Part shown: positions 6,630-16,200 of the stretch, piece after piece
Position numbering within the stretch: position 1 is the first letter of the stretch
Layout: each line of letters starts with the position of its first letter
The notes under the pieces: model-generated
Seen by the model: the letters and a program-made list of their open reading frames with translations, nothing else
What the model was told of the DNA's origin: nothing
The model's database searches: none
DNA from: Deltaproteobacteria bacterium
GTDB taxonomy: Bacteria; Desulfobacterota; Desulfobacteria; Desulfobacterales; Desulfosarcinaceae
Length of the DNA stretch: 32,008 bases
Reading direction: 5' to 3'
Assembly: GCA_021819735.1 (NCBI GenBank)
Contig: JAKAFO010000004.1
Span: 8,366 to 40,373 of the forward strand
Program-made: the position numbers and the translations under genes

Positions 6630-7908
6630 CGCCGGCAAAGAGATTACCGATGTTCTGGGAATCGACCAGAACCAGCCGCGGGAAAAGCGGCGCGGGCGGC
6701 GTTGGATTCTGGCGTCGGCTGTGGCGGTGCTCGGCCTGCTGGCTGCTTTGGCGGTGGTTCCCAAGGGTATGGGTGGCAATGGCCGGCAGCCCCTGGACTA
6801 CAAGACCGAACCAGTGGTGCGCGGCGATTTGACGGTTCTCGTGACCGCCACGGGCAACCTGGCCCCCACCAATACAGTGGAGGTGGGCAGCGAGCTGTCG
6901 GGCATCATCCAGAGCGTCGAGGTGGATTTCAACGACCGCGTCAAGGTGGGGCAACCCCTGGCCCGCCTGGACAATACCAAATTCGAGGCCGCTGCCATGG
7001 AATCTAAGGCCGCCCTGGCGTCGGCCGAAGCCAAGGCCCTGCAAGCCAAGGCGACCCTGATGCTCAAAGGCCAGAATCTGACGCGCCTGCAAAAAGCCCA
7101 CAAGCTCTCCGGCGGCAAGGCGCCCTCGCTTGGGGAGTTGGAGATTGCCGAGGCCGACCTGAGTCGCGCCAAGGCCGACGCCAACGCTGCCCAGGCGGCC
7201 ATTCAACAGGCCCACGCGCGACTCAAGATCGACGAAACCAACCTCGCCAACACCATTATCTACTCGCCGGTCAACGGCATCATTCTGAGCCGTAAAGTGG
7301 ACCCGGGCCAGACGGTGGCCGCTACGCTCCAGGCGCCGGTGCTCTTTACGCTGGCCGAAGATTTAACCAAGATGAAATTGCAAGTGGATGTGGACGAGGC
7401 GGACGTGGGCATCGTGCGCGAAGGGCAGAACGCGACCTTCACGGTGGAGGCCTATCCCGGACGCACCTTCGATGCGCGCATCGCCCAGTTGCGCTATGGT
7501 TCCCAGGTCACCAACGGGGTCGTCACCTATACCACCTTATTATATGTGGATAATTCCGACCTGGTGCTGCGGCCGGGCATGACGGCCACGGCCAAGATCG
7601 TGGCCAAAAGAATTGACGACCAGATCTTGATACCCAATGCGGCCCTGCGCTTCACCCCCAAGGAGGAGGCCCAGGAGTCGGGCCAACGCCGCGGGCTATA
7701 CGCCATGCTGTTCAAACGCGCCAATAGCGCTCAAGGCCAGGTGAGCGTCGGCAAAATCGCCCACACGCGGGTATGGGTCCTCAAGGACCAACAGTTGATC
7801 CCCTTTGTGGTGACCACCGGCCAAAGCGATGGCATCCTGACCGTCGTTAAAGAGAGTGAACTGTCGCCTGGCATGCAAGTGGTCGTGGATGTGGCCCAGG
7901 CAGGATAG
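6616..7908 (+). CDS. MacA-like membrane fusion protein (periplasmic adaptor)
   Basis: The 430-aa adaptor links an inner-membrane ABC transporter to the outer-membrane channel. After a charged 30-residue cytoplasmic tail there is one membrane anchor (about 33-52, ILASAVAVLGLLAALAVV). A lipoyl half-motif follows (VTATGNLAPTNTVEVGSELSG, then VKVGQPLARLD), then an Ala-rich alpha-helical hairpin (about 120-205), the second lipoyl half (IYSPVNGIILSRKVDPGQTV) and beta-barrel and membrane-proximal domains. The order is that of HlyD/MacA adaptors. It begins 14 bp inside the channel gene and ends 11 bp before the ATPase gene, so the set is one operon. Substrate cannot be read from this subunit. Confidence 0.92.
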   Translation: MQANSAGKEITDVLGIDQNQPREKRRGRRWILASAVAVLGLLAALAVVPKGMGGNGRQPLDYKTEPVVRGDLTVLVTATGNLAPTNTVEVGSELSGIIQSVEVDFNDRVKVGQPLARLDNTKFEAAAMESKAALASAEAKALQAKATLMLKGQNLTRLQKAHKLSGGKAPSLGELEIAEADLSRAKADANAAQAAIQQAHARLKIDETNLANTIIYSPVNGIILSRKVDPGQTVAATLQAPVLFTLAEDLTKMKLQVDVDEADVGIVREGQNATFTVEAYPGRTFDARIAQLRYGSQVTNGVVTYTTLLYVDNSDLVLRPGMTATAKIVAKRIDDQILIPNAALRFTPKEEAQESGQRRGLYAMLFKRANSAQGQVSVGKIAHTRVWVLKDQQLIPFVVTTGQSDGILTVVKESELSPGMQVVVDVAQAG

Positions 7909-7919
7909 GGAGTGCTCGG

Positions 7920-8681
7920 ATGCTGCAGTTGAATGCATGGAAACCTGGAATCAATCCTGCCGAGCTGCAAAGCGTGCGCCCGGCGGTGGTCCACTCCAGT
8001 TCCCTGATCGAGCTGCGGGGCGTGACCAAGGTGTACGGCAAGGGCCAGGCGGCCGTGCAAGCCCTCAAAGGCATCGATCTGCGCGTGAACCGGGGGGATT
8101 TCGTGGCGGTCATGGGACACAGCGGTTCGGGTAAATCCACCTGCATGAACATTCTCGGATGCCTGGATACGCCCACGGCCGGAAACTACTTCTTCGAAGG
8201 CGTGGATGTGGGCCGCCTGGCCCGCGATCAGCGCGCCCTGTTGCGCCGGCACTACCTGGGCTTCGTTTTCCAGGGATTTAACCTGCTCCAACGCACCTCG
8301 GCCCTGGAAAATGTGGAGTTGCCCCTGATCTACAGAGGGCTGCCGGTCAAGCAGCGCAAGGAAAAGGCGCGCCAGGCCCTGGCATCCGTGGGGTTGAACG
8401 GTTGGGAACACCATACCCCCAGCGAGCTGTCGGGCGGCCAGATGCAGCGCGTGGCCATCGCCCGGGCCATCGTCTCCGAACCGCAGTTATTGTTGGCCGA
8501 CGAACCCACCGGCAACCTGGACTCGGCCCGCAGCAAGGAGATCATGGAGCTGATCGTGCGCTTGAACCGGGAAAGGCGCTTGACCATCGTCATGGTGACC
8601 CATGAAGCCGACATGGCGGCCTATGCTCGGCGCCAGGTCCACTTTGTGGACGGGCAGATCGAATGGGTACAGACCTTTTGA
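7920..8681 (+). CDS. ABC transporter ATP-binding protein, MacB/LolD type
   Basis: This 253-aa nucleotide-binding subunit powers the adjacent permease. Intact motifs are Walker A GHSGSGKST (66-74), the Q-loop in FVFQGFNLL, signature LSGGQMQRVAIARA (LSGGQ at 170-174), Walker B LLLADEP (Asp194-Glu195) with the TGNLD D-loop, and the H-loop MVTHE. The family is the MacB/LolD/FtsE group that works with FtsX-fold permeases. An N-terminal extension of about 28 residues precedes the usual LIELRGVTKVY start; a GGGAG site 7 bp before the ATG at 7920 supports the longer start. In MacB proper, ATPase and permease are fused; here they are separate genes. Confidence 0.93.
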   Translation: MLQLNAWKPGINPAELQSVRPAVVHSSSLIELRGVTKVYGKGQAAVQALKGIDLRVNRGDFVAVMGHSGSGKSTCMNILGCLDTPTAGNYFFEGVDVGRLARDQRALLRRHYLGFVFQGFNLLQRTSALENVELPLIYRGLPVKQRKEKARQALASVGLNGWEHHTPSELSGGQMQRVAIARAIVSEPQLLLADEPTGNLDSARSKEIMELIVRLNRERRLTIVMVTHEADMAAYARRQVHFVDGQIEWVQTF

Positions 8682-8706
8682 AGGATGATCCGGAGCAGCG
8701 ACGCCC

Positions 8707-9918
8707 ATGTTGATTGAAACCTTCCTGTTGGCCCAACGCGAGATTCGGCGCAACGTCCTGCGCTCGTCGCTGACCGTGCTGGGCATCGTCATCGGGGTGG
8801 CGGCCGTGATCGTCATGGTCACCCTGGGCGGCGGCGCCACGGCCAAGGTCACCGATGACATTTCCAAGCTGGGCAGCAACCTGCTTCAGGTGCGGGTCGG
8901 GCAAGCCTTCCGGCGGACCGGCGGCGTACGCAGCGATGCGCCGGCCTTCAAAATGGAGGACGCCACAGCCATTGCCCAGGGCGTATCTGGGCTCCAGGCG
9001 GTGGCGCCGGTCTCGATCAAACCCATGCAGGTTATCTTCGGCAGTGCCAACAAGTCCACCAGCATTACCGGCAGCACGCTCGAATATTTGAAGGTGCGAG
9101 ACTGGAAAGTCGCCCGCGGCCGCTCGTTTACCGAAAACGAAGAGCGTTCCGGGCAGTCGGTCTGTCTGCTGGGCGAAACGGTGCGCAAAACCCTATTCGG
9201 CAAGCAAGAGTCTCTGGGCCAGAACATCCGCATGGGCAAAACCTCCTTCCGCGTGGTCGGCCTTCTGGAGGCCAAGGGGCAATCCAGCTTCGGCACGGAC
9301 CAGGATGACTTTGTCTTGATCCCCATCCGTACGTTTCAGCGGCGCATCGCCGGCAACGTCGATGTGGGCAGCATTATCGTGTCGGCCTTGGACGGTGTTT
9401 CCACCCAAAAGGTCAAGGCCGACATCGAAACCCTGATGCGCGCGCGCCGCAACCTGGGCGGCGTCCAGGAAGATGACTTCAATGTTCACGACATGAAAGA
9501 GATCATCGATACCATGACCAGCACCACCAAGGTTCTCACCGCCCTGCTGGGCGCGGTTGCCGCCGTGAGTCTCCTGGTGGGAGGCATCGGTATCATGAAC
9601 ATCATGCTGGTGTCGGTTACCGAACGCACCCGTGAAATCGGCACCCGGCTGGCCATCGGGGCCCGGGAGCGCCAGGTGTTGATGCAGTTCCTGGTGGAAG
9701 CGGTGGCCCTCGCCTCATTCGGCGGGCTGATCGGCATCGCCGTGGGACTGGGCATGGCGGCCTTGGGAGCCCATCTGCTCCAGATGCCCTTTGTCTTGAA
9801 TACGGGTATCGTGGTGGCCGCGTTTCTCTTTTCCGGCGCCGTGGGAATCGTCTTTGGTTACTTTCCCGCGCGCAAAGCCGCGCGCCTCGATCCCATAGAG
9901 GCGCTGCGGTACGAATAG
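8707..9918 (+). CDS. MacB-like ABC permease (FtsX fold)
   Basis: The 403-aa inner-membrane protein has the mechanotransmission permease layout. The first membrane helix is at about 18-42 (RSSLTVLGIVIGVAAVIVMV). A large periplasmic MacB-type domain (about 45-270) follows, and three helices near the C-terminus (about 272-305, 325-350, 358-385), including the conserved segment GGIGIMNIMLVSVTERTREIG. It ends with the usual ARLDPIEALRYE. It starts 25 bp after the ATPase gene. Such transporters do not pass cargo through the membrane but push periplasmic substrates (peptides, lipids, glycolipids, macrolides) into the outer-membrane channel. That mechanism would suit export of a lipid made by the next operon. 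No clear terminator follows. Confidence 0.92.
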   Translation: MLIETFLLAQREIRRNVLRSSLTVLGIVIGVAAVIVMVTLGGGATAKVTDDISKLGSNLLQVRVGQAFRRTGGVRSDAPAFKMEDATAIAQGVSGLQAVAPVSIKPMQVIFGSANKSTSITGSTLEYLKVRDWKVARGRSFTENEERSGQSVCLLGETVRKTLFGKQESLGQNIRMGKTSFRVVGLLEAKGQSSFGTDQDDFVLIPIRTFQRRIAGNVDVGSIIVSALDGVSTQKVKADIETLMRARRNLGGVQEDDFNVHDMKEIIDTMTSTTKVLTALLGAVAAVSLLVGGIGIMNIMLVSVTERTREIGTRLAIGARERQVLMQFLVEAVALASFGGLIGIAVGLGMAALGAHLLQMPFVLNTGIVVAAFLFSGAVGIVFGYFPARKAARLDPIEALRYE

Positions 9919-9979
9919 AAAGGATTTTTTTCCCGGTTTTTAGAAATTCCCCCCGCGAGTTTGGCTGCCGCATTGGCTT

Positions 9980-10010
9980 CGATACGGCGGCCTCTGACGC
10001 GATACGACGG
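9980..10010 (+). repeat. Short direct repeat CGATACGRCGG, 20-bp period
   Basis: CGATACGGCGG at 9980-9990 and CGATACGACGG at 10000-10010 differ at one base and start 20 bp apart, about two helical turns. They lie in the 293-bp gap between the pump and the synthase operon, 200 bp before the first synthase start. Same-face spacing would suit an activator or response regulator, but a pair this short could arise by chance. Confidence 0.35.
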
Positions 10011-10086
10011 ACACAGACTCAACTAGTAGATAGGTAATCGCCGACAGCTTTTTCAATGGCTTCAGTGGCGTTTCCCAAAGGGTTTG

Positions 10087-10106
10087 AACCCCACGATGGA
10101 GGGGTT
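10087..10106. other. Small inverted repeat AACCCC/GGGGTT before the synthase operon
   Basis: Six-bp perfect arms (10087-10092 and 10101-10106) flank the 8-nt loop ACGATGGA. No T-run follows immediately, so it is not a convincing terminator for the pump operon. It may be part of a leader or be incidental. Confidence 0.25.
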
Positions 10107-10211
10107 GGTGGATCGGCTTTTAGCATGTGTACGATTAACATCGAAGCGGGATGTAAGGAATACCGACACCGTTAGCGCATGTAAAAGTATCCACGCCGAT
10201 AAGGAACGAAC

Positions 10212-13200
10212 ATGACCGACCGGGCTCTCCTCAAAGCTGAAGCGTCTTCGGACATCGCCATCATCGGCATGGCCGGGTTTTTCCCCGACGCACCGGATGT
10301 GGATACTTATTGGCACAACATCCTGCGCCGTCATGTGGCCTTCAGCGAGATTCCCGCCCGGCGCTGGGATTGGCGGCTCTATTACGATAGCGATCCCCAG
10401 GCACCGGACAAGGTCGTTTCCCGCTGGGGCGGATTTCTGCCCGAGACGGTGTTCGATCCACTGCTTTTCGGCATTCCCCCCAAGACGTTGACCTCGGTCG
10501 AAACCGTGCAGTTGCTGGTGCTCGAGAGCACGCGCTTGGCTCTGGCCGATGCGGGCTACCAGGAGCGGCCCTTTGACCGCGAGCGCACCTCGGTGTTCAT
10601 CGGCGCCGGGGCCGGGGAGAACGACCTGGGGCAGATGTTCAGCTTCCGCGCCTTGATGCCGCACTATTTCGGTCCCAGCGCGGCCGAGATCCTATCCCGG
10701 ATGAAGCCCGGCGTGCCGGAATGGGACCCGGATGTCTTCACCGGCGTGATCACCAACATCATCGCCGGCCGGGTGGCCAACCGCTTCAATCTGGGCGGCA
10801 CCAGTTGCACCATCGATGCCGCCTGCGCCTCGGCCCTGGCTGCCCTGCGGGCCGGCATCATGGAGTTGCGCAGCGGCGAAAGCGACCTGGCCATCGTGGG
10901 CGGCGCCGATACCTTGATGGGGCCCTTTGCCTACAGTTGCTTTTCCGTGGTGGGGGCACTGTCTCCCAAGGGCGTGAGCCGGCCCTTCGACGAACAGGCC
11001 GACGGTCTGGTGTTGGGCGAGACGGTGGCCACGGTGATCCTCAAGCGTTTGGCCGATGCCCGCCGGGACGGCGACCGGGTGTATGCCGTGATCAAAGGCA
11101 TCGCCGCCTCCAGCGACGGCCGGGCCAAGAGCCTGACGGCTCCCAGTGCCGACGGACAACACCTGGTTTTGACGCGCGCCTACCGCAACGCGGGCATCGA
11201 CCCCCGCACCGTGGGGCTCATCGAGGCCCATGGCACGGCCACCAAAGTGGGCGACCTGGCCGAAGCCGCGGCCCTTAAACAGTTCTTCAGCCGGCAGGCG
11301 GCCGAGGCCCGAAGCTGCGCCGTGGGTTCGGTCAAGTCCCAGATCGGCCATGCCAAATGCGCCGCGGGCATTGCCGCTTTGATCAAGGCCGTCCTGGCCC
11401 TGCACCACAAAGTCCTGCCGCCCACCGTAGGCGTCGAAACCCCCATCGCCGACCTGGACGGTCCGGACAACCCCCTTTACCTCAACACCCGCACCCGGCC
11501 CTGGATCGTCGACGGCCGGCACCCGCGGCGGGCCGGCGTGAGCGCCTTCGGTTTCGGCGGCACCAATTTTCATGCGGTGCTGGAAGAGGCCCCGGCCGAG
11601 GCCGGCGGCCGCCCGGCGCTCGCGCCCGTGGCGACCTGGGATAGCGAGCTGCTGCTGTTCAAGGCCGACGGCCGGGAGGCGCTGCGCCAAAAGATCGCCG
11701 CGTTGCTCCGGCAACTGCGGGCCGGCGCCGTTTGTGCCTTGAAAGACCTGGCCTTTACCCTGGCCGGTGAATACAGCTCCCAAAAAGAGGACGGGGTGCG
11801 CCTGGCTGTGGTGGCCGCTTCGCTTCCGGATCTGGCCGCCAAGCTGGAAAGCGCCGTGACCATGTTGGATTCGGGCGCTGCGGCCGCAGCCGGCATTTAC
11901 TTCGAAGCGGGAGCGCCCCTCGCGGCCGACCGGATCGCCTTCGTTTTCCCGGGACAGGGCTCCCAATACCCGGGCATGCTCAAATCGCTGGCCGTGGCCT
12001 TCGCCGAGGTGCGCGCGGTATTCGAACGCTTCGATGCCCACCTGGCCGAGCAGTTGCCCAAACCCTTGAGCCGCTATATCTATCCGCCCGATCTTTTTAA
12101 GAGCGAAGAGCAGAAAAGCGTCGAGCGCGCCCTGACCCAGACCTTCGTGGCCCAGCCGGCCATGGGTGCCGCCGATGCCGCCATGCTGCGCTTGCTGGCG
12201 CTCCTGGGCCTGCGGCCGGCCATGACCGCCGGCCACAGCTACGGCGAGTATGTGGCTCTCTTTGCGGCCGGCGTGTTGGATGAAAAGGCCCTGGCGCTGA
12301 TCTCCGAGGCTCGCGGCCGTTTCATCCTGCAGGCCTCCCAGCCCGAGCCGGGTACCATGGCGGCGGTCAAGGCCCCCGAAGAAGCGGTGGCCGACGCGAT
12401 CGCCGGCCTGGACCAGGTGTGGATCGCCAATCTCAACGGACCGCGCCAGACGGTCATCAGCGGCACGTCGGCCGGCGTGCGCCAGGCCATCGAGCGGCTC
12501 TCCCGGAAAAAACTTTCGTGCGTGCCGATTCCCGTGGCCTGTGCCTTCCACAGCCCGATCGTGGCCGGCGCCCAGAGCCGTCTGGCCGAGTTCTTCGGCC
12601 AATTCGAGTTCCGGCCGGCCCACATCCCGGTGTTCAGCAATACGACCGCCGGCCTTTTCCCGGAAGCGGCGGAGGCCATCCGCAACCTGCTGGTGGAACA
12701 GTTGGCCCGACCGGTGCGTTTCGTGGATGAGGTCGAGGCCATGTACGCGGCCGGCGCGCGGATTTTCGTGGAAGTGGGCGCCGGTAATGTCCTGACCCAT
12801 CTGATCGACCGGATTCTGGACGGAAAACCGCATGCCGCCATCTGCACCGATATCAAAGGCCAAGCTGCGCTGACCCAGTTGCAGCATGCCCTGGGCCGCC
12901 TGGCGGTTTTGGGCACCCCCCTGACGCTCGAACCGCTCTTTACCGGACGCGGCGTGCGCCGGCTGGATCTGGAGCGGCTGACGGCCCAAGGCTCGGCGGT
13001 ACTTTCCAAAACCGCTTACATCATCGGCCAGGGCGGGGTGCGCCCCGCCGCCCAGGCGGCCCGCGCCCACATCCACCCGCCGCGCCCCATCCGCTTTGCC
13101 GACGATGGGCCGGCGACGCCCGAACCGCTGCCGCAAATCGCCCTAACCCCAGAAACTCCCCACACACCATCCTTCGGCGGTGAGACCATGGAAACTTTCA

Positions 13201-16200
13201 AGCCCGCTCCTGCTGTTCATGGAGCCATGCCCGACGTCACGGTCATGGTCAAATTTCAAGAGCTGATGAGCCAGTTCCTGGAGACCCAGAAAGCGGTCAT
13301 GACGGCCTATTTGGGCGCGGGTGAGGGCACCGGCCTGGATGCCGTCGGCGCGGCGTTCGCCGCCGCCCCGCTCCTGAACCCGTCCGCGGTGCCGGCCGAG
13401 CCGCTGCGGTTCGAGCCTGCTCCAGCATGGGACAGCCCTTCGGCCCCGGTTCCGCCGCCGCCCGCGGCCGTGCGCGAGGAAGCGGCGACGGCCCCCGCGC
13501 CGGAGCAGCGCTTCGATCTGAGCGCCGTGCTGCTGAAAATCGTCAGCGATCGCACCGGCTACCCCGGCGAGATGCTGGACCTGAAGCTGGAGATCGAAGC
13601 GGATCTGGGCATCGATTCCATCAAACGCGTGCAGATTACCGAAGAGCTGGTGGCGAGCCTGGAGGCCGTCGGCATCAAACTGCCCAATGAAGAGCTGGCC
13701 GCCGTGGCCGGCAGCGTTACCCTGGGCGACATCATTACCAAGCTCCAGGTGCTCATTCAGACACAGCCGGCGCAATCGGCGCAGCCATCGGCAGCCGCGC
13801 CAGCGGCGCCCGTCGGCTTCGATCTTGCCACAACCTTGCTGCGCATCGTCAGCGAGCGCACCGGCTATCCCAGCGAGATGCTGGACCTGAAGCTGGAGAT
13901 CGAAGCGGATCTGGGCATCGACTCGATCAAGCGCGTGCAGATTACCGAAGAGCTGGTGGCGAGCCTGGACGCCGCCGGCATCAAACTGCCCAACGAGGAG
14001 CTGGCCGCCATCGCCGGCAGCATCACCCTGGGCGCAATCGTCGAAAAGCTGCAAGCCCTGCTCCAGGCGCACACGGCCCGGCCGGCGGCACAGCCCGTGA
14101 CCGCCCCGCCGGCAACACTCGTTCAGCCCATGGCCCCTGCTCTGGACGCCAAGGCCATGCTGCTGGGCATCGTCAGCGACTTGAGCGGCTACCCGGCTGA
14201 GATGCTGGATCTGAAGCTGGAGATCGAGGCGGATCTGGGCATCGATTCCATCAAGCGTGTGCAGATCATGGAGCACTTCCTGGCGGCTTTGGAAAAGCAG
14301 CAGTTGACGCTGCCCGATGCCGAGGTGGCCCAATTGGCGGCCAGCGTCACCCTGGGGGAGATCGTGGCCCGCATCGATCTGCTGCTGAGCGCATCGGCCA
14401 CGGCATGCGAGGGGCCTTGCCATGCGCCGGAACGCCGGGCCGAGCAGCGTGCGACCGCGCCCCAGCCGGCGGCGCCGACGGCCGCGCCGGCAGGCGCCAC
14501 GGTGGCCGAGGCCCTGACGCCCCAAGCCCTGCAAGGCCTGCTCTATGAGTTGATTCAGGAGTACACGGGCTACCCCAGGGAGACCCTGGCGCCCGATCTG
14601 GAATGGGAGGCCGACCTGGACCTGGACCCGGCCGGAAAGTCCCGTCTGCTGACGGCCTTTGTTGCCGCCGTGGGCCGGGCCTGCGGGGCCGTGCCGGAGG
14701 CCGACGTGGAAGCGGGGCGGGCGGCCCGGTGCGTGGAACACACCCTGGCGTGGATGGCCGCGGCCCCCGTGGCCCGGGACCTGATCGAGCGCCGGGCAGT
14801 CGAACAGATCCGACGCTTCACCCTAGTGGAACGCGAGCAGCCGTTGATGGTGCCGCCCGCCAAACCCTTCGACGGCAAGCGCGTGGTGGTCACCCAGATG
14901 CCCGATGATCCCTTGGCCGCCGCGGTGGTGGCCGAGTTGAGGGCCGCCGGCATCCAGCCGGTGCGGCTCGTGCATGGGCCGGCTTTCCGCGATGGCGCCG
15001 AACAGGCCCATGGGGTCGATCTTACCGCCTACGATCAGCTCAAGGCGACCATCGAGGAGATCCGCAAGCAAGGGGCGCCCGTGGGATTGCTGCACCTGGT
15101 GCCCCTGGCCCCGGCCCCGGCTATGGAAAACATGCAACTGGCCGACTGGAAGCAGCGGCTGGCCCTGGAGATCAAGAGCCTTTTCTACCTGACCAAACTG
15201 CTGGCCGACGATCTCACCGCGGCGGTCCAGGGCGGAGATGCCAGCCTGGTGGCTGTCACCGCCATGGGCGGTGCCTACGGCCGCGCGGCCGACGGCGACC
15301 AGGCATGCACCTTCTTCCCGGGCAGCGGCGGCGTCAGCGGTTTTCTGAAGAGCGCGGCCCTGGAGATCCCCGGCCTCAATGTGCGCGCCGTGGACCTGGA
15401 ATTGGGCGAAGCGCTCCAGACCCTGGCGGCGCGCATCCGGGACGAGTTCCTGACCGCCAGCGCCCAAGTCGAGGTGGGCTACCGGGCCGGCCGCCGCCTG
15501 GTGCTGGATGTGCAGCCCGCGACGATCGAATCGGGGCAGACAGCGCTGCTGAGCATCGATTCGCAGTGGCGCCTGCTGGTCACCGGCGGTGCCCGGGGCA
15601 TCACGGCCAATGTCGCCCTGGAGTTGGCCCGGCGCTATCGACCGACCCTGCTGCTAGTGGGCCGCACGCCGCTGTCCGAGACGGAGGAGGAGCAAACCGC
15701 CGGCATTGACGATCCCAAGCAGTTGAAGGCCCTTCTGGCCCAGGGCCTCAAAGCGCAAAATAAGAACGTCAAGCCGGTGGAAGTCGAGCGCGCCTACACC
15801 CGTCTGATCCATCAGCGTGAAGTGCGCCGGACCCTCTCCCAGATCGCGGCCACCGGCGCCAAGGTGCGCTACTACGCGGCCGATGTCACCGACGAAGCAG
15901 CCTTCGGCCGGGTGCTCGACGGCATCTACGCCGAGTTCGGCCGCATCGACGGCGTGCTGCACGGCGCGGGCCTGATCGAAGACAAGATGGTGCGGGACAA
16001 GGATGTGGCCTCCTTCGACCGGGTGCTGGATACCAAAGCCGACAGCCTTTTTATTCTGAGCCGCAAGCTGCGCGCCGACCAGTTGCGCTTCGTGGGGCTC
16101 TTCTCCTCGGTGGCCGGCCGCTTCGGCAACCTCGGCCAGGCCGATTACGCCGCCGCCAACGAGGTGCTCAGCAAGTGCGCGCTCTACCTCAACCGGCGCT

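Noticed and set aside
10692-13136. Long minus-strand open frame (814 codons) opposite the first synthase
   Set aside because: It is antisense to a synthase with intact KS and AT motifs, and its translation is Gly/Arg/His/Gln-rich without any family-like motif. High GC at third codon positions explains the lack of stops.
13143-14741. Minus-strand frame of 532 codons opposite the ACP repeats
   Set aside because: Its apparent internal repeats simply mirror the three ACP units on the other strand, and the composition is implausible for a protein.
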